From: Geosiphon pyriformis
Taxonomy: Eukaryota > Glomeromycota > Glomeromycetes > Archaeosporales > Geosiphonaceae
Length of the DNA: 64,000 nt
Direction of reading: 5' to 3'
NCBI GenBank assembly: GCA_016748015.1
Contig: JAAOMT010000521.1
Coordinates: 249,024-313,023, forward strand
The notes under the pieces were generated by a model, which was given only the letters and a program-made list of their open reading frames with translations, ran no database searches and was not told the DNA's origin. Positions within the stretch are counted from its first letter, which is position 1; each line of letters starts with the position of its first letter. Positions 22,369 to 33,279 of this stretch are shown here, piece after piece. The translations under genes and the position numbers were made by a program.

Positions 22369-23815
22369 TTGCCAAAAGAAAGTTACTTGTTCACATCAGA
22401 AGAGATCAATAAATTGAATTTAGGAAATTTAAGTACCCTGCAACAAATGCAATTCAAAGTCCTTCTGAATCAGTATGCCAATGTCTTTGCTAGCGAAAAT
22501 GAGTTCGGATGCACTGACATCATGAAGCATCAGATTGATACAGGAAACACTCGACCAATTAAGCAACAAACTTATCGCATACTCCCATCTGGCAATAACT
22601 TAATTAAGCAAGAAATGCAATGGATGCTTGATAATGGCCTAATCAAAAAATCGTTAAGCCCTTGGTCCTCGCCAGTAGTCTTAGTCACCAAGAAAAATGG
22701 AAAAGTGCAATTCTGTGTAGATTATCGAAAACTAAATAGCATCATGTGAGGAGATAGTTATCCCACTCCTTTTATTCAGGAAATTCTGGACAATCTAGGG
22801 AAAAAGAAATAGTTCTTGTTATTAGATTTAGCAAGTGGTTACTGGCAAGTTGAAATAGACTTCAAAGACAAAAAAAAAACAGCGTTTACCACTCAAGACG
22901 GAAACTTCAAGTTTAACATAATGCCTTTTGGACTTTGTAATGCTCCTGCCACATTTCAACGCCTGATGGATGTAGTATACAAAGGAATCCTTTGGAAATC
23001 AGTAGTAGTCTATCTAGACAACACAAATGTGTTCTCCAAAACATTCAAAGACCATCTGCTTCACCTGCAACAAGTCTTTGAATGCCTTCATAGTGCTGGA
23101 TTGGAACTCAATCTCAAGAAGTGCTTCTTTGGAAAAACCGAGTTAAAATTCCTAGAACATGTAATTGGCAAGGACGGAGTTAAACCCAATCCAGATAAAG
23201 TACAAAAAGTCAAGGATTTTCTAGCCCCAATCAACCTCAGAGAATTACAAGGATTTCTAGGATTAGCAGGATATTATCGTCAATTTGTTAAAGGTTTCTC
23301 AAATATCACAAAACCACTCCATCAATTGTTGTTCAAATACATACCATACTTGTGGAAGGAAGATCAACAGAGAGCATTTGACTATCTCAAGCAGTGATTG
23401 ATCACATCCCCAATCCTGATTTATCCAGATTTCACTAAACAGTTCATTGTTGCTACGGATGCCTTGAAAAATGCTCTAGGAGCAGTCTTATCACAGATAG
23501 AACCAGACAATAGAGAACACTCAGTTGTTTACACTAGTTGCAGCACTAGCCCAGCAGAAAAGAATTACAGCACAACAGATCTGGAATGTCTTGCCATTTA
23601 TTGGGCCATACAGACTTGGAAACATTACCTCAGTCAACCATTTGACCTATATACCGACCACAAAGGACTTATTTGATTACTCAACAATCCACAACTAGAA
23701 GGAAAATATGCGAGATGGAGTACTTATCTACAATAATTCCCACTCAAAGTCTATTACAAGGAAGGATCCAAGAACACCAATGCTGACAGTTTGTCAAGGA
23801 TGCCACAAACCTAAT
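22369..23815 (+). pseudogene. E1 reverse transcriptase and RNase H
   Basis: RT shows SPWSSPVVLVTKKNGKVQFC, DYRKLNS, LLDLASGYWQVEI, MPFGLCNAPATFQRLM and the catalytic box YLDN at 23011-23022, where Y-x-D-D is expected. RNase H shows IYPDFTKQFIVATDA, NYSTTDLECLAIYWA and DLYTDHKGL. Stops are a TGA at 22747 (E2 has Arg there: CGA to TGA), a TAG at about 22,810 and a TGA near 23,395. The frame is otherwise continuous and closely matches E2 and E5. Confidence 0.9.
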
Positions 23816-23989
23816 TCCAGACCCATGGACACACTCACTTATCAATGACTACATCAGTACTTATTGACACTATATTTCAAGGAGATATTATTTCAACAGA
23901 AACAGAGTACCATACAAAAACAAGCCCAAAATTATTTTATTCAAGACAACCAACTATATCGATGAGAACGCTGAAACCATCCTAACCCA

Positions 23990-25192
23990 CAATGACTAAT
24001 CACGGACAGTGAAAGAGAAACTATACTATACAGTGTGCACTCAGATCTGACTGCAGGACACTTTAACAAAGACGCTACTCTTAAAAGAACACTAAACTTA
24101 TACTATTGGCCAACGATGCACAAAGACATTTTCGAATACGTGCTCAATTGTGACACATGCCAGTGAAGAGGAGGAGCAAGATCAACAGAACCACTTCGAC
24201 CCATTTCAGTTGAAAATCCATTTGATAGAATCAGGATTGATTTGGTTGGACCTCTTTCAATTACATCCTAAGGAAATTGTTATATCACTGTAGCTGTAGA
24301 CTATCTTACAAAATGGCCAGAAGCCAGAGCAATCCAAGTGGCCGATGCCAAAACAGTTGCTGAATTTGTGCATCAAGACCTAATTTGCCGACATGGATGT
24401 CCAAAAGAATTATTATCTGATTAGGGAACACACTTCATTAATAATACGCTGACTGAACTAAGCCAACAGTTTAGAATAAAGAGACTCTTATCGTCATCAT
24501 ACCACCCACAAATGAATGGACTGGTAGAACAATTTAACAGAACACTATGTGAAGCACTAGCAAAAATAAGTCATGAAAACAGACAAGAATAGGACTTATT
24601 CATACCTTCTGTACTCTTTGCATACTGAACATTGAAACAAAATACGACTTAGTTCACACCGTTCAAACTAGTCTATGGAAGAAAAGCTACATTACTAATT
24701 GAACAAGTGATACTATCATACCCAACAGAAACAATCAATGAAGAGAATTTTGAGACTATCTTATACCAAAAAACATACCAGCTAATGGAAATGTTGGAAA
24801 ACAATCGAAAAACAGCAGCTGGCAATATTAGTCACACTCAAGAATGACAAAAAGAAAGACATGATAAACACCTATCAGAACAACCAATGAAATTCAAGAT
24901 TGGAGACCAAGTACTATTACATCATACAAAAGCTGAAAAACAGTGGAGTGGAAAGTTCGACCCAAAGTGAGACAGTCCATTCCACATACACAAAGTGTTA
25001 GGAAATAGAGCTTACAAATTACGATTGGAAGACAGAATTTTAAAGAAAGTAGCACATAGAAATTGGTTAAAAATTTATCATGTAAAACAGGAATCATTGT
25101 CATCAGTACCTCAACTAGGAACACAAATTTCATTAATCAGACCAGAAGATATACCACGAGATCTGAAACCAATTATCGTTATAGAAATGTAG
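23990..25192 (+). pseudogene. E1 integrase
   Basis: The zinc-binding start (GHFNKDATLKRTLNLYYWP, then LNCDTC) leads to the catalytic core. It has IDLVGPL, LLSD (first and second Asp) and NGLVEQFNRT (Glu). The C-terminal part includes FKIGDQVLLHHTKAEKQWSG and LGNRAYKLRLED. At least eight in-frame stops occur. Each can be derived from CAG, CAA, CGA or TGG by one C:G to T:A change, for example TAG at 24422, TAG at 24590 and TGA at 24626. It ends IIVIEM at 25,192. Confidence 0.88.
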
Positions 25193-25272
25193 ACAATGGG
25201 CAGCAAATTAAATTGGGGAATTCAAATATATATAGCATCTGAAAAGCAACAAGAAACAATAAAAATTTCAAC

Positions 25273-26007
25273 ATGGACCTTTCAGATCAAATTTTAAAAT
25301 TGTCTAAACAATTATTTAAAACAATTCAAAAATCAACATCTCAAATAGAAATAACAATTGATAAAAAAGAGATACGGTACAAAGATAAGAGCAGAAGAGA
25401 GGAGGATAAGAGTTCAATTAGAACTAAACATTTCCTCCCCTACCCACCACCCGAAAGGCAATGTGGAAAGAAAAATTGCCTTTGGGTGGAAGGTGGAAAA
25501 GAAGGAGGCAAAGAATGAAAAAAAGATTACAAAAAAAGATACTTGGTCCCCGAGCTTGAAAAAATAAAAGAAGCTTTAGCTCGTGGGACCGAACTTCCCA
25601 AAACAAGGGAGTAGATACTTGACAATGCTCATGAATGGAAAGAAAGACTTCTTCCAGCTTATTGGTTCTACAAAATTGGAGAACAGCTTGACTTAAAAAC
25701 ATCATATGAAGATCTCAGCCAGAAAATGTTCAACAAAGAAGCAATACAACAAGTAAAAAAATTTGTAGGGAAAAACAACCTGACCCTACATTACAAAGCA
25801 GCATACCAACTATATGCTGCCTTCCAACATTGCCTAAACGTACTACTGAACAGATCTATAAAAACCATAATGGTTAACAGCATAGGACGAATAACCAATC
25901 AACAGTTCGAAGACCTACAAAAGGCAATACTCGAGGCAACAATCGAACATTACACAAATGAAGCCACGATAACAGATACATACAGTTTCGCAGGAGCTCA
26001 ATTTTAA
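25273..26007 (+). pseudogene. E1 extra ORF after integrase (FxGAQ protein)
   Basis: It starts MDLSDQILKLSKQLFKTIQK and breaks frame within a short hairpin-forming segment (25,447-25,489). It resumes as LVPELEKIKEALARG and runs, with one TAG at about 25,611, to TYSFAGAQF at 26,004. E2 and E5 have homologues in the same place. Shared elements are FVGKNNLT, AAYQLYAAFQ, ITNQQFEDLQKAI and the terminal FxGAQ. No signal peptide or transmembrane segment is seen, so it is not an obvious envelope protein. Function unknown. Confidence 0.75.
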
Positions 26008-26021
26008 AAAGAGAGAGATAA
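26006..26021 (+). promoter_or_regulatory. E1 polypurine tract
   Basis: AAAAAGAGAGAGATAA directly precedes the TGTTAC start of the 3' LTR, the normal place for the plus-strand primer. E2 (AAAAGGAGGGAATAA) and E5 (AAAAAGAGGAGATAA) match. Confidence 0.8.
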
Positions 26022-27114
26022 TGTTACCTGAGTAGAAAAACCGATCCAAAGTTATAAAGAAACATGACCAAAATGTGACATAACACAGAATAACGCGCAA
26101 TAACGTTGGATAATGCGTTATAACATTGGATAACATGTTATAATGCAGGATAACACAGAATAGTACACAATAACATAGGATAACATGTTATAACACAGGA
26201 TAACACAGAATAACATGTAATAACGTCAGATAACATGTTATAACATAAGATAACTAGCAATAATGTAGAAAAACAAAGCAATAACAGAAACAACAAAGCA
26301 ATAGCTAGTGATAGCGAGACAATTGAAAGCAATCCTGTAAAACCAAAAGAATATATAAAAGCAAGTAATTGTAGAAGTGAGAAAAGAGAGAGAAGAAAAA
26401 AATAGATATGAACCTCTAGACCAGAAATTAAAATATCCATATCCCTTTATCTTTTATTATCTTCACTATTTTATCTTCTGAAATAAACCAATTATTAAAA
26501 GAAATCAGAATCACGAATTCATGTTCTCAAACTTTGTGAAATTTACGTAAATTAACTCTTGTCTCATACCTCCGTTCTAGAACAGATGCTCTTAGCATAA
26601 CCGTCTCGAACCTATTAACAATTTGGACCAATCACTCTTGATCACGGTGATTGACGATATTAATTTATCTTTTCTCTCTTTTCTTTTCTTTTCTTTTTCT
26701 TTTTTTTTCTTTTTCTGTCTTATTTTTTGTGGAGCGGCAACATAGTAAAATCGACTGTCTGGGAATAGACTTTGTAATAGCCTGGTAAAAGAGGGAAGCT
26801 CCCCCTAAGTTTTGGATATTAATATTATCTTGTTAGCTTACCAGAAGGGCAAAAAAACAATGCCAGACCCTAACAACTGTGCTTATTAGTTCGGAAAAAA
26901 AAGCTCACATTTATGAAAAATGTTGTAATCGACAAAAGACAAACTCTGTGCCTTATAACCAAAGAACTCAACAGGTAAAATTCACATCCAGGAATAGACC
27001 TTCAGAGACTAATAATCAAGACTAAGCCAACAGAATTATGCAAAAGACGCATCATCAATAATTGAGAGCACCAAACATTACCATTTCCTATACCCACCAA
27101 GTTTACCCGTAACA
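26022..27114 (+). repeat. E1 3' LTR
   Basis: Starts TGTTACCTGAG and ends TTTACCCGTAACA. It is 63 bp longer than the 5' copy, largely from extra units in the GTTATAAC repeat array (about 26,080-26,270). The hairpin here is CAATCAC/GTGATTG (26629-26653), differing from the 5' copy at two base pairs on both arms. Confidence 0.92.
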
Positions 27115-27537
27115 CTAGTAACTGAAACTAAAATAAACTCATCCAGTGGGATCAGCCTATTTTTTTCCATAAAAGCCTGGTGCCTAGTACAGACTAACCA
27201 GATTTTGTCCTAGAAAGCAAGACAAAACCTGTGCACAAAATCCACAATTATCTGACCTGCAGTCTTAGAATCCTTGAAAACAGTGAGAAACTTCTAATAC
27301 CAATTATTGAAAACAAAACTTTTATACAAAGCCATACATATTAAAATGTCAGAAGCACATGAAAACAAAGATTGTAACACACAAGAAGATAAAAGAAGAA
27401 GACCAAAAAGTCTCCTCCAGTTAGCTGTATGAGTGTTTAGCAGCCAAACACAAGTGTCAAAGTCAAATGAGCAAGAGAAGGCATGGTTTAAAACCTTAAT
27501 ATCACCACAGAACAAACACACCACACTTGAATAATGC
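27115..27537 (-). mobile_element. LINE-B fragment 2 of 3 (C-terminal part of ORF2)
   Basis: This continues the LINE-B 3' region after E1. On the minus strand it still reads MVCLFCGDIKVLNHAFSC, matching the Cys/His finger of LINE-A (CLFCDNIETLDHVFLC). It ends with ATGC at 27534-27537, the target duplication of E2. Confidence 0.85.
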
Positions 27538-28439
27538 TGTTACTCATAAAAATATAGGAAATATATTAGCATAATTATTAGCCAATTAGAAGTAAGCATA
27601 GTAAATGTGGAATTCCAGAATTCCTCTCAGGAATTGCAGGATTCCAGGAATTTCAGGATTCCCAATAAGGAATTGCAAGATTTCAGGAATTTCAGAATTC
27701 CCAATGAGGAATTGCAGGATTCCAGAATTCCAGAATTCCAGGAATTCCAGGATTCCTATCGTGAAGAATCAAGGAATTGAGGAATCCCAATTATGTATAT
27801 ATAGCAGTAAGGTTAGAAACAGAAAAGACAGAATCGATACCACAGAATCCTTAGCCTAGAAACACAATCATCAAATAAATAATTATTTTATATCTCCATC
27901 CATTTCCCTCACTATCAACCCTTCATGTTGATAGTAATTGATACTTGACCATGCTGGAACAATAGCTCTTGATCATGACTATTAATGGAATACTAATCTG
28001 CAAATTGCCTTGGCTTATTTCTTTGCTTTTTTTATTTTCTTTTATTTCTTTTTTTCTTTATTTTATTTTGATTTGTTGTTATATACTAATTGATAAACAA
28101 TTAAGCACTGAGTTATTGACGTCAAGAATAGCCTGGTAAAAGACCCAGAAATACGAGTAGAATTTTTATATATTATCAGATAACTTACCAGAAGAGCATA
28201 ATTGCCAGACTAAATCTGGCCACCACACTAAAAAAAAATTAAGAAAACTCTTAGAAAATATCTCTACTATTGACACTATTGAATCTTTGTTCATTATACA
28301 AAGGACTCAACCAAAACTTTCAGATTCATCAAAACCTTCAGATACAGCACCTGCAAAATAGCCTCAACAGAAGTAGCTTTTGAGCACCAAGTTACAGGTT
28401 TGTTATTTAATTCAACAGCAGAAATAATCATCTGTAACA
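27538..28439 (+). repeat. E2 5' LTR
   Basis: Its upstream part (27,604-27,780) is an array of imperfect direct repeats built on GGAATTCC and GGAATTGCAGGATTCC. Next come a perfect hairpin CTATCAAC-7 nt-GTTGATAG (27912-27934), a degenerate second hairpin (27960-27984) and CTGGTAAAAGAC...TTACCAG. Confidence 0.92.
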
Positions 28440-28441
28440 TT

Positions 28442-28458
28442 TGGTGCTCTCTGTAAGG
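28442..28458 (+). promoter_or_regulatory. E2 primer-binding site
   Basis: TGGTGCTCTCTGTAAGG lies two bases after the LTR, a one-base variant of the E1 site. Confidence 0.68.
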
Positions 28459-28501
28459 TATAATTCTACAGAGAACCAGCACTGACAACACTAAACCAAA
28501 A

Positions 28502-30270
28502 GTGGCAGAATCAGAAAATATAGGAGCAAACCATTTAGGATTCGCAAAATTCTTATTTCAACACTATTGTCAATACTTGGGATTAAACCACAATCATATA
28601 TCCACTGAATCAGCCTTCAATTTCTACGTCAATGAAAAAATTTCCTTTTTATTAGGAACACCAGTGAATACTGAATTAGCAAGAGAAACTTTTTATAAGG
28701 AATTAATTCAAAACACCAACCTACCAACAAATCATAATTTTGCATCCATTATCACTGAGATCAACAAAGAAATTGAACACCACACTCAACAAAAATATCC
28801 AATTACATATGCTAGTAAAGGCAAGGGAAAATTACAAACACCAGCAATAACACCCAGAAAATTACAGCCACCTGCTTGGAAGAAAAACAGAGTTGAATCC
28901 TCAAGCAACTCATCCTACCACTATACACCTGGAAGCACCATCAACATATCATCAACTGACGCATTCTTATTAACTGCAACATCAGCATTTGGATGATTCT
29001 TATTTCAAAGTAGACAAAGGAAAACAGAATTGTTAGGACCATATGGTGAATACTTTGAGAGATTTAATTCACAATCATCAACCCCATTAGAACTTCGATT
29101 ACCACCATCTCCACCAGATTTCAGAATCTCTGATCTGTGAGAAGCAGCAGAATCAGAAAAGGAGGAAGAAGAATCAGAGGATCAAGAATTCACTTACCTA
29201 CATCCAATCTCTGAAAACCCAGAAGTTGAAACCCTGAACATTCAAACTCAACAACAGTTAGAAAATCTGGAAATCGAAACTCCAAATATTCAAATGCTGC
29301 CAAATCCAAGAAATCAAAACCCCAAATTAATTAATCAGCAAAACTTACCTTCAGTAATCATCATTAATCAACCACTGATTAATCTCATAGCCGAACCCAT
29401 ACAGCAGTCACTTCAACTACCACCCTAACAACTACTTCAACAGCCACCACAACTACTTAACTTAAACCCAATGGCCTATGCATCCATCGCAAAACTCGAC
29501 AACTTTACTGGTGAAGAGAATGACGCTCAAATATGGCTGAATGATATAGAAAAGGCCATCACAGCCAATGGATGGAATGATGCTTGAGCAATGCAAGCTA
29601 TTTTCTACTTTCTCAAGGACACCGCCAATTCATGGTATCAGAGCTTGGTTAATAAACCACAAAATTTTAATGCCTTCAAAGCGGAATTCCTAAAATACTT
29701 CAGCAACAACAATAGCATCAATTACCTAGTCAATACATTCACTACCATGAAACAAAGAAAAACTGAAGCAGTCACTACTTACCTGGGACACTTCCATCGA
29801 AACTTGCGCCAAATTCAAGCAATTGATGATGACTATTTCACAGCACCACAGATACTCAACCAGTTTATCCATGGCCTATGCAGCAGCATCTTGCAACATG
29901 TACATCCATTGCATCCTGGCATGCTTCAAGACGCAGTCACACATACCAGAAATTTTGAATCCGCTGAGTCAGAGGCTAACCATGCCCAAGCCATTAATCT
30001 AGTAATGAACAGATTATCTGAATTGGATTCTAAATTAGAGAAGTTCAGTAAATTAATCAATAAGAGATTGGAAGGATACTTAGCTGACAATCACATCATT
30101 TATCAGCCTCCACAATGACGTAATAACCAAGGAAATTCCAATCGTGGCCAAAATCAATCACATCCATCTTCATTAACTAATCAACAGTGGCAACAAGAAA
30201 TGCGTATCTGCCACTATTGTGGTAACCAAGGACATATCCAAATTAACTGTTGCCAGTGTTTAAATAACTA
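28502..30270 (+). pseudogene. E2 gag
   Basis: The frame starts at GTG (28502; VAESENIGANHLGFAKF), again with no ATG. The N-terminal helical domain runs to 28,996. An acidic and Gln/Asn-rich linker follows, then the capsid-like region from about 29,470 (MAYASIAKLDNFTGEEND) with AVTTYLGHFHRNLRQIQ. The zinc knuckle CHYCGNQGHIQINC at 30209-30250 is intact (C-x2-C-x4-H-x4-C). Stops at about 28,994, 29,139, 29,427, 29,587 and 30,116 interrupt it. Confidence 0.87.
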
Positions 30271-30589
30271 ATGATTGGGAAATCAATATTGAAACCCTGA
30301 TTGCCGGTTCCAAACTCCAAATCATTATCCAAATTAGAGTCAAGACCAATATTGGAATAATTACCTGCCAATGACGCAGCAACCAATCTATCAACCGCCA
30401 ATATATCAACCTCCAATTTATTAGCCACAGCCACAAGTAATATATCAACCACAGCCACAAATTATCTATCAACCCCAACCAATTCAAACACCACCCCAGA
30501 ACCCAGCTCAAATGACATCAGGCAACTCTCAATCCAGAGTCACTCAAAACTGGAGATTAGCGATGGTTGTTCACTAACTGATTCCCCAT

Positions 30590-31300
30590 TTGCTAGACCC
30601 ACCATCAAGATTACACACCCGGAATTTGGATACCAATCGCGTCCAAAACCCAAATTCCCAACATTATTTAAGTCTCTTGGTTACCCTAGAAAATGCCACA
30701 TTCAACAACACAGAATCCAATCAGCACGTACCTACCAACACAATTCTACTGGCAACTATCTCTAGTGACAAATCCCTAGCAGCCATTTTTCCTTTTGAAC
30801 TTGAAAAAAACACACCAATACTGTTATTTAGTGGAGCCACTCTTGAAGAGAAACTCATAACAGCAATGTACACAGATGCCAGAATTGATGGTCACCCCAT
30901 CAAACTCATTCTAGATAGTGAATCAGCTGACAACATAATTACATGACAACTCATAAATCAATTAAGTTACTGAGTTGATCGAGCTGCCAGCACCAGAATC
31001 ATCACAGCCGACAGAGCGACCAAAACTCCAATTGGTGAAATCGACGAGTTTCTTTTTGAAGTCAATAGCATCGTGACTCCCATTAAAGTTTTAATAATAG
31101 AAACCACTTAATACCAAGCTTTCGTTGGTAATGACTGGCTATCCAAAGTCAACACAACATTAGACTGGAACACCCAGAAACTCCAGTTAACGTATCAGGG
31201 CCAACACATACGTGTCCCGGCCATGTGTGGCTACTTCAAAACGCCTCCAAGAGAGAAACTATTGATCGAACTGGAGGAAGAGAAAGAAAAGCCTACCTGA
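30590..31300 (+). pseudogene. E2 retropepsin-like protease
   Basis: A core with TAMYTDARIDGHPIKLILDS keeps the catalytic Asp, but the triad reads D-S-E instead of D-S-G. A TGA follows NIIT (30,944). Downstream homology (TPIGEIDEFLFEVN, VLIIETT, VGNDWLSK) continues to about 31,200 with stops. Confidence 0.82.
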
Positions 31301-31589
31301 GAAGCCTACCAAGTATCATGGGCTGACGAAGAGCACAACAAACTGCCACCAATACTCTCCTGGAATAACAACAACAAGAAAAAAGGGAAACAAAAAGAAG
31401 AACTTACCTGGGAAACTGATGACTTGACATAAACCAACAATGACAAGAGCAAACTGACATCAAGCTGGGAATGGGAAAAAGACAAAGAAAATAAAGGGAA
31501 AGAAAAAGAAAAAGAAAAAGAGACCACTCAAACCATCACCACTTATAACACCTACACTATTCCACAACAATCTACCTATCGTCAACCTA

Positions 31590-32250
31590 AGCTTATATGT
31601 GTCGATTGTGGCAAGAAATTGTTGTCAATGAGCACATGCTGTGGCAACGATGAGGAATACCACACCGCAACAAAATTTTACTGTCGTCCATGCTTACTCG
31701 AATGCTTCGGATGACCAAAGAGACAAGGAAAATGGGATAACCAACCTTGTCTCACTTGTAAGGAGACCCTACTAGATGAAGGGATGTGGAATGACATCCC
31801 AGGATGGAAAGAAACGTGTGCCATGTCGTGTCAATACACGATTCTAATAAGTGACTGGGTAAGAAAAGAAACCCCAATAGAAGCAGCCTGGAGAAGAGCC
31901 GTGCAGTGACTGGACAGTTGTTTACATGATGACAATGAAATTTGGCAAATGGCACTCACCAAAATCGAAGGGGCGATGCCAGAAAAGATAAAAACAATTA
32001 AAGACAACCCCCCAGAACTTTTAGAGCTTGACTGGAATGCAGAACCCATCATAAACCTCCTGGATCTGGAACAATTCCATGAACACTACCAAGAATTAGC
32101 ACCCACAAGGGAAGAACAAGAACAATGGTAGAGCAGTTGAACGCTCGACTATGTCAACACTGCCTAATTCCTTGTGACTTCCAGTATTGTGATGAGTGTG
32201 ATCTCATTTACAATTCACCACCATGCATGATCTACTCAATTCCTGAAGAA
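31590..32250 (+). pseudogene. E2 bipartite Cys-rich domain
   Basis: Cluster one has LICVDCGKKLLSM, TCCGND, YCRPCLLECFG, PCLTCKETLLDEGMW and MSCQYTILI. Cluster two reads LCQHCLIPCDFQYCDECDLI (32,150-32,210). The intervening DDNEIWQMALTKIEGAMPEK and EHYQELAPTREEQEQ segments are close to E1. A 1-nt frameshift at about 32,129 lies just before cluster two. Confidence 0.78.
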
Positions 32251-32429
32251 AAAGAACCAATCAGCAGCTGCGCATCAGAATCAGAATCACCGATCAATCA
32301 CAATTCAAACTCTGACAATGATGACAATAACAATGGTTCAAGCTCCGTTCAAATTGGCAATGACAACGAAAACAATTCAGACTCAGATTCAAAACCTGAT
32401 GTAAACTATGAACAATACATTGCACTACC

Positions 32430-33000
32430 AGATCTCTCCAAGGAACAAGAGTTGAAATGGTATAGTGACAATGGGAAAGGTATTATGCCAAAACGTGCAC
32501 ATGATATGGATGCAGGGTTTGATCTAAGATATCCAGGAAAAAATGTCATCAAATTAGAACCGCATTCACGCACCTGCATTGATCTGAAAATAGCACTAGA
32601 AATTCTGGCAACAACAATGGTTCAATTAGCATCTAGGAGTAATTTAGTGAAAAGAGAGATCAATATAAGAGGAGGAATAATTGATGTGGAATATGTAGGA
32701 AATATCATCACTATGCTACAAAATGACTCAGAAAAGACTTATGTAATAGAGCCCAATGAAAAGATAGCACAGGCAATATTCCTGCCTCTGGTTAGAATAG
32801 CTCAGTTAGTATTAGTGGGAAAGAGAAAGGAATTAGGAATAACGGCGAGAGGAATACAGGGATTCAGATCCACAGGTAGAATAAATGTACCAGTTAACAT
32901 GGCAGAGGAAAAAACTGTTGGCCAAGGAGAAATTATCTTAACCAGTCAAGTTATTTCCATTCCACTATATAGCCAGTACATGTTAGCAATAGAAAGAAAG
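32430..33000 (+). pseudogene. E2 dUTPase domain (best preserved copy)
   Basis: All five motifs lie in one open frame. Motif 1 is MDAGFDLRYPG (DAGFDL at 32509-32526). Motif 2 is ASRSNLVKREINIRGG and motif 3 is GGIIDVEYVGNI, with the catalytic-type Asp. Motif 4 is EKIAQAIFLPLV and motif 5 is ARGIQGFRSTGR. Changes from consensus are modest, so the ancestor probably had an active enzyme. The frame continues past the fold through a conserved linker (IPAKSYSSIKIPIYNNTG) into RT. Confidence 0.86.
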
Positions 33001-33279
33001 GAAAAAGAGCAAGAACAGATTTTTGAAGTGGAAGCAACCCTTTGTGAATCAGAAGAGATTGGGTTGATCAATCTCCACATACCAGCCAAAAGCTATAGCA
33101 GCATAAAAATTCCCATCTACAACAACACTGGTAATGTCATCAACATACCAGAAGGAACCACCATCAGATATCTAACCACAAAAATAGAAGACCAACCACC
33201 AAACTCTATTCCAGACTTTCCACAACTTTGTGGATATGTTGACATCACATCACAGACAATCTATGGACGAGACAAATGT

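Larger units (their letters stand above)
16935..27114 (+). mobile_element. E1: complete Ty3-type LTR retrotransposon inserted in LINE-B
   Basis: The element is about 10.2 kb with LTRs of 1,030 and 1,093 bp, both starting TGTTAC and ending GTAACA. Internal order: primer site, gag, retropepsin, Cys-rich domain, dUTPase, RT, RNase H, integrase, extra ORF, polypurine tract. Flanks are TCAG (16931-16934) and CTAG (27115-27118). LINE-A has CCAG at the homologous place, so each flank is one C-to-T step from a 4-bp CCAG duplication. Reading frames carry many stops, so it is dead. RT before integrase, with this RT and RNase H, places it with Ty3/gypsy. Confidence 0.93.

Noticed and set aside
27605-27859. 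Open frame reading as repeats of RNCRIPGISGF
   Set aside because: It is a translation of the GGAATTCC-type repeats inside the E2 LTR. The same happens at 36,920-37,141, with no conservation of the frame.
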